Below the pieces are notes generated by a model. The model had not been told where the DNA came from. It saw nothing but the letters and a program-made list of their open reading frames with translations, and did not search any database. Shown here one piece after another: positions 52,201 to 63,586 of a DNA stretch of 64,000 bases. Within the stretch, counting starts at the first letter, position 1. Every line of letters starts with the position of its first letter. The DNA lies in contig OY979730.1 of the NCBI GenBank assembly GCA_963855995.1, positions 7,293,300-7,357,299 on the forward strand, in the 5' to 3' direction. The translations under genes were made by a program, and so were the position numbers. This DNA is from Muricea muricata. Taxonomy: Eukaryota; Cnidaria; Anthozoa; Malacalcyonacea; Plexauridae.

Positions 52201-55200
52201 TACCATTGAACAGATTTCTGCTGTTGCTAAGGTGGTTGCTAAGGAAGCATTACTTCAGCCAATAGGCGCTTGGCTCGGTATCTGGGATTAAAACTTGCCC
52301 CCAAGCGCCGCGAAGCCATCTCTAGTGTTATTTATAATCTCTATGCATTAACCCGCATTAACAAATGTCCGAATGGATTTTTTATGATTTTTATAACAAC
52401 ATGCCCCGTGTACATATTACTCCGTCATTATGCATGCACATCCTGGCACATCCATATATTTCCATTGTTATGATCTTAATTATTGATGAACTCTAGGGCA
52501 ACACTTACTGATATTTATATACTTATATTTTAGCCGATGTATGTCTGAACACTGGCATTAAAAATATTCAGAAGCGCAAAGAATGTCTGAGAAAGAAACT
52601 TGACCTTCGACAAAGCCTTACTGGACGATTCAAGGAACAACAGTTCCTCATAAAGAAACAGGTAATAAGATTTACTTCAAATTTAGTTTCCCCAAGTGGT
52701 CACCGTAAGCTGTTAGTGAACTCTATTAAATACTCCTAATATAAAGATTAATGTCCAGGACGATGATCGTAACAGACAGATAAGAATATACCGTGGATAT
52801 ATAATTTCTTGAAGAAAGTGGTACTCTGGCATCAACTCAAGAATTAGTTACAATTATGAACAATTACTATTTACAAAAGAAATAAGGGATGCGCGGCGGG
52901 GTGGTGGGGGGGGGGAGGATAGGGTTTTATGACAGGTGAAGGGGACGAATGCAGAGAGTGACAGCGGAATTGAGCTGCTTCGATGATCCAAAATTATCTG
53001 TGTTTCGAAATTAAATGACTTTATGGTCGAGAGTTTCGTCTGGAGACGGACAGGATGATAGATTTAAGAATCATCAAGAAAGTGTGAGAAGAGTCGGCAA
53101 AAGTTACTCGAAAGTTTGTACTGGTACAGATTTTTCTTACCCGTTACGCCAGAAGTACTAGCTGCTGCCATAGTAATTTGAACACACGTTAAACACTTTA
53201 ATGAATTTTATATCTATATTCTTGTCTAATGTGTTTGTTCCAACCATTACGTCTGGCATTGACCTTTGCGAATACGATTCCTGCCTGGCTTAGTAAATCT
53301 AAAATATGAAGTGTGGTTTTAAAACTGGTTATATGTGGGTCGAAACCACCCTAGACCCACTGTGTTCATTTTGGAATTTGATACATTTCGTTCAGGGCAA
53401 ACTATGAAACGTCAGATTTTCGGAAGCTGTTATTATCAGTAACTCAAGTGTCTCGGAGCGCTGCGTGATAATTCGCGAGAAAGTTTGCAACCTTTTCTCT
53501 GCAATTAATTGTGTTTTCTCTGTTTCCTAGATGCAGTTATTTGACGAGCAGAAAGTGATGCTACAGCACGTGGAGTCGCGCACGAAGCACATGAGCACGC
53601 GCGAGCTGGAGCAGTTTCACCACGTTCAACAACGAATCACGGAACACAAGTGGAAACGGAACGACCTGGTCGACAAACAAACAGAAATTTTGAGGGAGAG
53701 CGACAGCAACGATGAGGAATTGGCGCAACTTAAACTACAGATGGAACACTTAGACAAAGAAGAAGAGAATTTCAGACAGTTTATAGGCAACCTAGGCCGG
53801 ATAAAAATGAAAGCAAATGAACGTCCCGATACGACTGAAAGTTGTCTAAGTAGGAAACCGTTTTTTTCTTGCACGTCAGAGAAGAACGACAATTCTAATG
53901 CAAGTCGGATTCTGTCAAGTTTACGTTATCTACTGCCACTGTCCAACCGTCGCGCGGGCATCCTTACTGAACTCTTGCGCGCTACCGAGCAACCTCTCCC
54001 CGATCAGGCTCCAGTTGTCTACGTAGATCGGCGCTCCTCTGTCAAAGAACGTCTGAATAATCCGACTACGTCTGTTTTCTATCAGATTTTTGAGTCGTTT
54101 AAGGGTGAAAATATGAATTTCAGGTTAGTAATAGTCATACTAATATTGTTTTAGCACAAATCAGGAGCGTGACGAATCCGTGCACTGGGGAATTATAGGA
54201 GAGTGATCGGCGCAATTACTTGCCCTGCAAATACAGCAGTCCTTGCTACCAGAGATTTGTAGCACTGATAATTAAAAGAGCTTATGGCGCGAACTTTTAC
54301 ACTGGCATTGTATTATTCCGTTGAAAAACCATTTAAAACTACCAAGTAAAGTATTTTTTGTTAACTTGCTTTACTGTCGAGATATATTCAACAGTTTTTA
54401 ATATGTTCTTGTAAGTTATCGATAAATTGTAAGTAAAGCAGTTTGTATTATTGATAACTTTTAGCACACAGGAACAGCTAGGTCTTATTCGGGTTTTCCT
54501 TGTTACCCTCACCACCAATTCATATAATTATTTTTACATGAAGTATGACCTCTTATGCCTAGTATTTTTTTACAATTTATCCGATATCGTGGAAACATTC
54601 AAACATTTCGACCAGAATTTTCACGGTTCGGTGTAAGCAGCTTCCGTTTTTTTCTACTAGTTCTCTAAATTTAAGAGTACTACCGAGACCAAAAGTTCTC
54701 GCATGAAATAATTCTTTTAGTATGCCACTGTGTAAACTCTAAAGTGACCAACATGAAGAGATTTATTACCGCAAACTATCAATGAACTACATATATAAGA
54801 TTAACTCATCTTGTGTGAAATTTCTTTCAGATGGAATAAAAGGAAATGCGATCAGTGGTGGGAAGTGAAGTTTGTTGGTGAAGGAATTATTGATCAAGTG
54901 AGTAAAATTTAATCTTCATTTAATTTCCTTCAATTCATGTCCGTTTAGTATAATTGAGTTCATTATCGTTTATTCCATCAACTTCATTTTAGCTCAATTT
55001 TAGTTTTGACCGCTCCAAATTTGCATTAAATCACTGAAGTCTGTCGAGGCTGATGAGGGCTGTAGCTCTCTTTTCAAAACTTTCGAATCTTGACAGCTCT
55101 GATGGTAGTGATATACGTCACGACCTTCCAGGACTTTGAGTAAGCCAGAACCTTCATGCATTGCATAACTTTCTGGGTAATAAAAAATACTGAAGAATCA

Positions 55201-58200
55201 ATAAAACGTCGTCAGAAGTGGGTGGAACGGACAGAAACAAATGCCGTCGAGTCTTCCATTCACTTTACCTAACTCACGAACAGCTCGAAACGGTTTATTG
55301 TCAACTCGTTTGCGGCTTTTTTTTCCAAATCTTTAAATAGTAGTGCAAGAGTCCTTGACTACCAAGACCAGCAACATTTTTACTTAAAGCTTATAAGGCT
55401 CAAATAAAACATGGTAAAATGTAATTGCTTTATAAATTTCTAATTTCCCCCCCCCCCCCCTCTACCAATGGTTTATGCAGGTATATACTGATTGTTTTAT
55501 GAACTGATGTCTTTTTTGTGTTCCAGGGAGGAGGATTTCGTGATTCATTATCGGAGATATCAGATGAACTATGCCCTCAGGATGCTGGGATTAACAAGAC
55601 ATTGCCTCTCTTCCTCAAGTCTGTTAATAACAGAGTGAGTCTTATCACATCAATTTTGTGGAAACGCCACGTAAATTTACTATTGCAGTAATTACGTATT
55701 ATGTACAAAATAGTGATAGTATTGGTATTTACTGCGCAAACTTGTAAGGATTTTTAGCGTGAGTCTTAATGTTATTGTGCTAACTCTTGCCCTGACTTGC
55801 GCTTGCCTGTCCTTACTTGAACTTTACTGAGGTTATTGGTGGGTACTTGCGCTTCCTCGTGATTACATACTGGTGCTTGCTTAGGGGTGATTGTGCTTCC
55901 TCGAGGTTGATGATCCTTACGTAAGTTGCTTGTGCTCAGGGCCGTCGCTGGAACTTTAGTTCAAATGATTAATTCCGCGTGCTTACTTGTGCTCGCTTGA
56001 GGTTATTGATGCCTACTTGAGGTTGCTTGATGTTACTTGAGCTTAGTTTTGCTTACTTGATGTTACTGCTGCTTATGTGCGCTTCTTTGTGCTTCCTTGC
56101 GGTTCCTGTCGCTTCCTTGCGCTTCCTTGCGCTTCCTTGTGCTTCCTTGCGCTTCCTTGTGCTTCCTTGCGCTTCCTGTCGCTTCCTTGTGCTTCCTTGC
56201 GCTTCCTGTCGCTTCCTTGTGCTTCCTTGCGCTTCTTTGTGCTTCCTTGCGCTTCCTTGCGCTTCCTTGTGCGTACTTGAGGTTAGTTGAGCTTAGTTCT
56301 GCTGACTTGATGTTGCCGGTGCTTACGCGCGCTTCCTTGTCCTTACTTGGTGCTTCCTTGCGCTTCCTTGTGCCTACTTGGGCTTAGTTCTGCTTACTTG
56401 ATGTTACTGGTGCTTACGTGCACTTCCTTGCGCTTCCTTGTGCTTCCTTGCGCTTCCTTGTGCTTCCTTGTGCTTACTTGTGCTTCCTTGCAGTTCCTGT
56501 CGCTTCCTTGTGTGTACTCGAGGTTACTTGAGCTTAGTTGTGCTTACTTGATGTTACTGCTGCTTATGTGTGCTTCCTTGTGCTTCCTTGCGGTTCCTGT
56601 CGCTTCCTTGTGCTTCCTTGCGCTTCTTTGTGCTTCCTTGCGGTTCCTGTCGCTTCCTTGCGCTTCCTTGTGCGTACTTGAGGTTAGTTGAGCTTAGTTC
56701 TGCTGACTTGATGTTGCCGGTGCTTACGCGCGCTTCTTTGTCCTTACTTGGTGCTTCCTTGCGCTTCCTTGTGCCTACTTGGGCTTAGTTCTGCTTACTT
56801 GATGTTACTGGTGCTTACGTGCACTTCCTTGTGCTTCCTTGTGTTTCCTTGCGCTTCCTTGTGCTTACTTGTGCTTCCTTGTGCTTCCTTGTGTTTCCTT
56901 GCGCTTCCTTGTGCTTGCTTGTGCTTCCTTGTGCTTCCTTGTGTTTCCTTGCACTTCCTTGTGCTTCCTTGCGGTTCCTGTCGCTTTCTTGTGCGTACTG
57001 GAGGTTACTTGAGCTTAGTTCTGCTTACTTGATGTTACTGGTGCTTATGTGCGCTTTCTTGTGCTTCCTTGTTTGTGCCTATTTGAGGTTACTTGCACTT
57101 ACTTAAGCTTACTTTAGGTTACTGGTGACTACTTGCATGCACTACTTTAATCACTTGTTTTATTGCAGGACCAGGTTGGAGATCATCGTGATTGTTTCAT
57201 TCCAAACCCATCGTGTAAAGATATGAAAGTGTTTCATTGGCTGGGCAAGTTGATGGGTGCAGCATACCGCAGTGACGAGAGCTTAGCGTTGTTTTTCCCT
57301 CCCTACGTATGGAAACTGTTAGTTGGCGAGCATGTTACGTGGAGTAAAGATTTCGCCAATGTTGATGCACTCGCTGTAAATATGATAAGTAAGGGCTCTG
57401 ACAGGCCTTATGCATAAGTCGTTTTCCGGGCCGTGTATCCTGCGAAACAGGAATTTATGCATTGTTATTGGTCACTGTTTGCGAGGATTGTCCAATAACA
57501 ATGCGTAAATTCCCGTTTCCAGGAATACACGCTCCCAATCACAATTTATGCATAAGGTCCATGGTGTAACATTAAGGTCATATTTTTTTCATGCAGGAAC
57601 AGATATATACTTGTTCGGGGGGAGGGGGGCGGGCGGACGGTGGCCATTCGATAGCCATTTTTTCGACCGTTGTAAAAGTGCTCAAAAACCTGTTATGTTA
57701 AACCTAAAGTTGAAATAAGTTGAAAGTTGACATAAAATGAATCGTAGCATAATGGAACGGCGTTGTTAATTTAGATAACATTGAATCGATGAACGAAGAA
57801 GAGTTCGAGTCCATGTATGGAGATGGACATGACTTGGATTTTACCACAGCATGTAGCGATGGTAGAGTGGTGGCACTTAAAGACGATGATAGTCAATTGT
57901 TGGTAGATTATCAAGCTAGGTTGGAATATTGTCAATGTGTGAGGAAAGCCAGGATGTTGGAGTTTATTGACCAGGTATAAGTATGGCTCTTGATATCAGT
58001 TCAATTCACTGTAATACAGGATTATTAGTTAATAGAACTCTCGAGTGTTTTAACGTGTTCAATAATGTACTCAATAGTTTATTATCTGAAAAAATATTCC
58101 TTCCACAGTCAGTTCTTTTGCAATCATTCAGTACACGCGGGTGTCCTGTAAGATCGTATTTTTCAAGTTTTGCGCCTCACAAGTTTTGAAACTCAATCTC

Positions 58201-61102
58201 CTCACCGAATTGTTCAGCGCAGTTAATAAGGAGGTGTTCGAGTTCATCATGGAAAAATTTTTTTTAGTTGGAAACCCGAGAATTAAGAAAAAATGCCTTG
58301 AAACCATATCAGGATACAATAAAAACTGTGCATCGTAGTGATAGTCACCTAAACCCAAGAAAAACCCTTGAATAGAACCCTGTTGATCGAATGTTTCAGA
58401 CACGAGCACAATAGCTTCCACCTTATCTTTGTACAAAGGACACTAAGTAATCACTGTAGCAGGATCATATAATATGATCGCACATTATCTATATGTTCGT
58501 TTACCACTATGAATTTGTAGATAAAAGCAATCCGGGACGGTATCCTCGCAGTGATTCCTCAATCATTACTTGAATTGATAACGTCACAAGAACTTGAGAG
58601 AGGAGTCTGTGGCTTCAATGAAATTTCGATGTCTTTACTTAGGGAATCAAGTAAGTTTAACCGTCCGAATATACTCCAAAATAGCTTACATCCAGTGTAC
58701 TATCAGATCAGTGGTACCCGAGAGCAAAGGAGAAGTGGAGTGCGCCCAAGTTGTCATTAAAGGTTCAGATGTTATTTTTTAATTATCTTCGATGATATAT
58801 GACAAACTGGACGTATATATACATACTATTCTAACAATATTCACTACATACATACTGCTGTTCACAATTCTGGCAATACATAACTTGGCGTACGCCTGCT
58901 TCATTTGTGGACGAATATTCACAGAATCAGGCAACGTATGTAGTACGATTTAAGAAAAACAAGCTCCGAAAAAACAACATCTTGTAAACACAAGATTCGA
59001 GCTTTTAAAAACAAGACAACAATTTTGCGGTGATATTTCGACTTCATTTCAAAGTCTTTGTGGGGGTTTTTCGGAGTGTGTGTTTCTTGTTGTTTTTTTT
59101 TTAAATTGTCTGCTGGTAATAGTTTTTGTATGTAGTACGAGCAGGGGTATGTGTAGTATAGGAAAATGTGAATTAAGTACGTTATTATAGTTCGTTCTGG
59201 TGCTCAAACTCTCTGATATCTGTTGAGCGCACTTGGTTGTTTTTTTTTATTGTCAAAAACGGCTGCAAAAACAGTTAAAATGATCGATCAAACAGTCCAC
59301 AAACTCTTCACCGAGACAATTTGTTTTTCAGTTCATTATGGTGACGAGTTGTCTCATGATTCCGAGTGTGTTGTTCAGTTGTGGAAAGTGTTAGAAAACT
59401 TCAATGCGGACGATCGCAGTCGATTTCTTCGTTTTGTAACAGGCCGAAAAAGATTACCAGCTTGTATCACACTTTCTCAGATGTGCGGCGAGAAAGATAC
59501 GCTTCCCGGGGCGTCCACGTGCGCCAGCACTTTAATGCTGCCGTCATACTCCTCCGTTGAAGTAGCGGAAAAGAAACTCAGGTAAATATTTAAACAAGTT
59601 AAAGTAACCAATCAAGTGTCTTGCTATCATTTCACAGGTAATAGTCTAGGACCTGTATATGAGTTTGCATGCACTTCATTTAGGACAGATAATCTCAGGG
59701 TAAGTTGACCATGGCGGTCATGGTTACGCTTCCCGAGTCCAGGACGGAACGTCCGAAACTGACAACACCCAAATATGACGCTTTTGTCATAGTGCCATCT
59801 ACCAAACAATAACAGTTTTGGCTTATCTCAGGTGCTAATATGGTTCAGAGATGGTACTTTTAATGGTCATTGGGAGGTTTGATAGACCTAGGACTAATAT
59901 TTCACTAGAAAATGCCCTTGCAACCATCATGGCGAAATCTCAGTTTATAAAGAGAGCTTCAAATAAACAGCAGTGGACCTACATTACCTTTTTCCTAAAT
60001 TTTTTTATGGGAACATTATTGGTATTTATTTAAATATATTATCGCTATTTGGTGCAAAATAGTTGAGATTTTGTGACCGAAATAATAATTTGAAATGTGC
60101 CTATCTCTTGCAAATGGGCGTATTTGGCCAATTCGGCTATTTATATCCCCAGTTTATCACCGATATTTGTTGAAATCCTTCCAATTACGCAGCTCATCTC
60201 AAACATAATCGTATCGAAAATATTTTAGTCACGTTGTAACCAACGGACATTGGATTATGCAATGGCGCCGAATTTGGACAAAGTTAAACAGCTAGAATGT
60301 ACTTGGTTACCTGGTTACAACGTGATTAAAATATTTTCGAAAATACGTCCATTTGCAAGAGGTAGGCACATTTCAATTTATTATTTCGGTTACAAAATCT
60401 TTACTATTTTGCACCAAATAGTGATAATATATTTAAATAAATACCAATAATGTTTCTAGAAGAAAGATTTTGGAAAAGAGGTAATGTAGGTCCACTGCCA
60501 CTTATTCGAAGCTCCTCCTACATTGACATTTCGCCACGATTGTTGCGAGGACACTTTCTTATGAAATATGCTTGTCGAAGCTCGCATTGGCCATACCTAA
60601 AAGCACCATCTCTCAACCATATTAGGACCTCAGATAAGCCAAAACATTTATAGCTTGGTAGATGGCACTTCAGACGTTCGTCCCGGATTCGGGTTCAAGC
60701 GGCGTTACCATGTTGACCGCCATGGTCAACTTGCCCTAAAACAGTTAAGATTATCTGTCCTAAATGAAATGCATACAAACTCGTGTGCAGGTCCTAGACT
60801 GTAATTACTACATTGGACTATGTCTCTGCCCTACGTTTTGATTTAAAAGCTTCGATGCAAATTTTCTAAATTGATTTTTATCAAATCGAGTAAACTCGAC
60901 TGCATGTACGGTGCACAATATATTCATGAACGAGGTAATGCTCGTACTTTGTCGTCCCTCCCCCTTTAATCGTTACTTAAACAGTAGTTGCAAGGAATGG
61001 TTGCAAATTTGTCAAATCGTATTCGTCAATTTAGTCTTCATTATTTTTAGGTATGCTATTTATAACTGCGTTGCAATTGACACAGACACAAGTCCCTGGT
61101 AA
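43207..61102 (+). CDS. PCMT-like methyltransferase fused to HECTD3-type HECT E3 ubiquitin ligase, 15 exons
   Basis: Exons: 43207-43447, 44793-45130, 48000-48143, 49310-49400, 49525-50591, 51448-51748, 52534-52661, 53531-54123, 54831-54897, 55527-55634, 57169-57388, 57775-57974, 58521-58650, 59332-59581, 61051-61102. They total 3930 nt (1309 aa plus TAA), GT/AG at every junction, all phases compatible. Residues 1 to about 220 form a PCMT/PIMT-like fold with the SAM loop NIGSGTGY (G88-G92) and MSAPHMYA. From about residue 255 the protein follows human HECTD3: [38 protein letters not shown] (exons 4-5), then [12 protein letters not shown] (exon 6). The DOC/APC10 domain of HECTD3 is absent between exons 5 and 6. 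Residues about 740-880 are a predicted coiled coil. The HECT domain (about 955-1309) has [27 protein letters not shown] and [13 protein letters not shown]. The thioester cysteine is C1273 in STCAST, and the C-terminus is [13 protein letters not shown]. The HECTD3 part has no in-frame ATG before about residue 470, which argues against two separate genes. Confidence 0.87.
45257..46340. mobile_element. giant foldback element (about 1.1 kb) in intron 2 of the fusion gene
   Basis: Left arm about 45257-45662 and right arm about 45763-46340 are inverted copies. Matching blocks include CCTTTTAGACAAAC, AGCACAGCT, GGTTTGGTTACAGA, TTGGCCGGCCA, GATGGCAACTT..GTGTTAGAA, AAATTGAGAGA and AAACTGTTTTTT. The right arm is interrupted by a smaller palindromic insertion (46075 to about 46222). 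A transcript of the intron would form a hairpin of several hundred base pairs. Confidence 0.8.
46075..46222. mobile_element. small palindromic element nested in the right arm of the giant foldback
   Basis: The ends ATATAG.CCTGTGAAG and CTTCACAGG.CTATAT are inverted. Inner arms continue with GTGTAATCA...TGATTACAC. The sequence is absent from the corresponding position in the left arm (around 45364), so it inserted after the larger element formed. Confidence 0.75.
48480..48872. mobile_element. TTAA-flanked MITE, family E copy 1 (intron 3 of fusion gene)
   Basis: The ends GGTGGCTTAATAGTC and GACTATCGAGCCACC are inverted repeats. TTAA lies on both sides (48476-48479 and 48873-48876). TTAA target duplication is characteristic of piggyBac and Kolobok-type transposons; which of the two cannot be told here. 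A related element lies at 62464-63062. Confidence 0.8.
49153..49254 (+). mobile_element. MITE, family C copy 2 (intron 3 of fusion gene)
   Basis: Begins TGTAATAGATGTTAGAAGTG and continues CTTACGTCACGCCAGAGTTAAA. This matches the element at 37628-37759 and ends GGTCTATTGTGA. The interior near 49200-49240 is shared too. The right end is slightly degraded. Confidence 0.75.
51840..52530. other. intron 6 of the fusion gene with partial inverted repeat
   Basis: GCATTAACCCACAGAGATTA (around 51993) is partly mirrored by TAATCTCTATGCATTAACCC (around 52336). A transposon relic is possible, but the ends are unclear. No coding exon was found in this intron. Confidence 0.35.
55795..57130 (+). repeat. 10-bp minisatellite (consensus GCTTCCTTGT/C) filling intron 10 of the fusion gene
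   Basis: More than 100 tandem copies of a 10-bp unit, mostly GCTTCCTTGC or GCTTCCTTGT with variants GCTTACTTGA and GGTTCCTGTC. A higher-order duplication of about 400 bp is visible: the block beginning GCGTACTTGAGGTTAGTTGA occurs at 56271 and again at 56672. Because 10 is not a multiple of 3, all three + frames read through and encode the same cyclic decapeptide ([10 protein letters not shown]). The long open frames here are repeat artefacts, not exons. Confidence 0.95.
57408..57556. repeat. foldback element just after exon 11 of the fusion gene
   Basis: TTATGCATAAG...GTGTATCCTG.GAAACAGGAATTTATGCATTG..ATTGG is mirrored by CCAATAACAATGCGTAAATT..CCGTTTCCAGGAATACAC...TTATGCATAA. The arms are about 65-70 bp. 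It begins about 20 bp downstream of the exon 11 splice donor (57389). Confidence 0.85.
59638..60808. mobile_element. giant foldback element (about 1.17 kb) in the last intron of the fusion gene
   Basis: The outer ends GTAATAGTCTAGGACCTG and CAGGTCCTAGACTGTAATTA are inverted. Pairing continues inward through CATTTAGGACAGATAATCT, TTGACCATGGCGGTCA, GTAGATGGCACT-type blocks, GGTGCAAAATAG, TATTTAAATAAATACC and CTTGCAAATGG, to arms of about 450-500 bp. The loop lies about 60140-60340. The element starts about 55 bp after the exon 14 donor and ends about 240 bp before the last exon. Its open frames show no recognisable transposase. Confidence 0.85.
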
Positions 61103-62463
61103 AGAACTAAAAGTTTGTGCAACTGCTGCGAACAAGCTACGCTGGCGCGGGTGGAAGTATGAATAATTTTTGCGCGTGTCACGTTGAGTGCCAGAGTGGT
61201 ACGAATGCCAAAGAATGACTCGGAATCGACTTGAGATAAAATGGATCGCAATGTGCAATGGTCCGATTTCTGCAACAGTTGGGTAATAACAGATGCACGA
61301 ACAATTTTTTTATGTCGTTGACCGTACCTCGTATGTGCCCGAGCCTTAGGCAACCGTATAGAGAGCTGAACTTGAGGACTGACTATATGATCCCGCTTAC
61401 CCGGGATTAAATGAAGCGTAAAATTATTTTGAGGTATTGGAACGGTCACAATTTATGTAATGAAAATTCTTGATTGCTTGTGATTTTGCCGAAATATGAA
61501 ATGGTGTTCGCCATTATTTTTTTTGTAATATTTTTTTATTAATCAATACTGAAACTAAGTTTGGCTGTTTCTTAAAATCGCTTATCGATACCTCAAGATC
61601 ATTTTACGCCTCGTTTTAAATCCGGATAATCAGGATTATATAATCAGCCCTTAGTCAAGACGAGAATTTCATCACAACAATGAGACATTCTGACATTGTC
61701 AGCTCCTGGATGATGTCATTGATGTTTAGCTCTCGTAATGAACTATAGTCCTGCCTGAGCTCTGCTTAGTTTCGTTGTAGTTTCCAATGTATCATGCTGA
61801 AACGTGAATGGATTAAATTTATAATTATAATGCAGTATATATAATTGTATATAAAATACATATTGGCAATATTGAAATTTATTTCAAAACCTAACACTTG
61901 TATCACCAATTTTATGACCTAACACCGAGCGCCTGTCTGAGCCCTCAAACCCCCAAGCTTTTAGCTTTTGAATATTTACTTTTTATAAAATTTGAAGAAG
62001 TGAGCCAACACGAATCTAAATACTCGTCCACACGATGCCGCTGAGATTGGAAAACGGAACAAAACTACCGTCGCGGCCTTGCTTCTACACGAGAGCGGGA
62101 GAAAAATGCTATAAACTGTCACAGAATGAAAATAAAGTCTTCAAGCAAAATTTATCTATCTTGTTAGCGAAGTCATGAAAGATGAGTGTAATTGATGGGA
62201 TTTTCTCTTCCCATTTACTGCCTTAATAATAATGCGAGTTTAAAACTCAATTCTTCGAAATTCAAAAGCTGTGATATTCCGAATAAAACTTATTAAAAGC
62301 CTGCACATGAAAGAACTTTTCCGTCTGAGAAAGAACTATTTCTTAGGATTAAATATAGCCTAGTTTCTTGGCCTTTTCGATTCCGCCTCATTATTTTAGG
62401 GTGTTATTTAGATAAAGTAATCCTGTATCCATCGTTTTCAAGGGCAAATGTCGTAGCAATTAA
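61103..62463. other. 3' flank of the fusion gene
   Basis: The first AATAAA-type signals after the stop codon are near 62130 and 62283, which would give a 3' UTR of about 1 kb. No gene recognised. The - strand 129-codon frame at 61060-61449 overlaps the last exon and is a shadow. Confidence 0.4.
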
Positions 62464-63062
62464 GGTGGCTCGATACAGTTTTCAAAAAAATTAAGCTAAG
62501 TTTACTTAAATTTTTGCGCTGTTAAATTTAAATAAGTCCGTATTGAATTGTTCATGTATTTTAACATATTTTAGTGTGGCCATGCCATGGCAACACTTGC
62601 GTATGAAATTTACTCAGAAACGATGTATTTTGCTGCGCAAGTCTAAAAGAAGCACGGTGACCCCCAATTTTTTTCTTCGCATCATCTTACAAACACCATA
62701 GACTAACATTGTGCAAAATTTCAAAAAATTCTATAACGCCAATTTTTTTAATAATGCAAGACTTTTGTGGTACGATACTGCATACAAAATTTGAAGATAG
62801 GTCACTGTGCAAAATAAGGAGATATAGCACATTCAGTTTTAAAAATTGAATTTTTTAATGACGTCAGCAATTAGTAAATCCGCATTCAGTTTGCATTTTT
62901 TTACACGCGAAATGGCGTCAGCATCTCACATGACATGCAATATTTGATATTTTACGTATCTATTTGTTGTAAACGTGATATATAAAAAGATTTGTGTGAA
63001 TCAATAACATTAAATTTGGCGCATGCCGTCTTTATTTGTGAGCGTTACTATATCGCGCGACC
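62464..63062. mobile_element. TTAA-flanked MITE, family E copy 2
   Basis: The left end GGTGGCTCGATA and right end TATCGCGCGACC are imperfect inverted repeats. TTAA lies at 62460-62463 and 63063-63066. The terminal sequence matches the element at 48480-48872. The interior of about 575 bp has no open frame of note. Confidence 0.7.
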
Positions 63063-63586
63063 TTAAGATGGCTATCGTGTCGCAAACGAGTGAATGTATT
63101 TATGATTTTTATGTGTATCTCCATGATAAGTAGTCAGATTCGATTTTCGATTCGGTCAGAATTTGATAACCGGTTAAAAGGCTTTTAACACCAAGTGTAT
63201 CTGTATTTACTTGTTTGTTTGTTTGTTTATGTAAACACATAAAGTCAATGTAACAAGAGTATGATTTCGGTCGCGGCACAAGCAAACGATTGCACTCTTA
63301 TTCTTCATGCAGCAACCGAAATCATGAAAAAATGTAGAAATATTGAAACAATGTAATACTCTATGACGTTTGTCACGAAACATTTCAGTTATTACAAGCA
63401 TCAACAGCTCACACCTAACTGCCAAATATGGCGTGGTATACTTGCTTATAACGGAAACAACGCCAGGCCAATGAAGGCCGGAGGAATCAAGTTTCACATG
63501 GCCGGCATCTTATTTCGACGCACGCCGGTGAGTCGAGATATCAATGAATGGCCTTTATACCACGTTTATACTAACGTTTTACACCA

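Noticed and set aside
53531..54123. ATG at 53531 as a gene start
   Set aside because: It directly follows a consensus acceptor (TTTCCTAG) and is in phase with exon 7, so it is an internal methionine.
56027..57106. Six overlapping + strand open frames of 67-114 codons rich in CASLxFLxLP
   Set aside because: They are readings of the 10-bp minisatellite in all three frames and lie within an intron; no start context or splice link supports translation.
55795..57130. Possible CRISPR-like array
   Set aside because: Units are contiguous 10-mers without unique spacers, in an animal intron.
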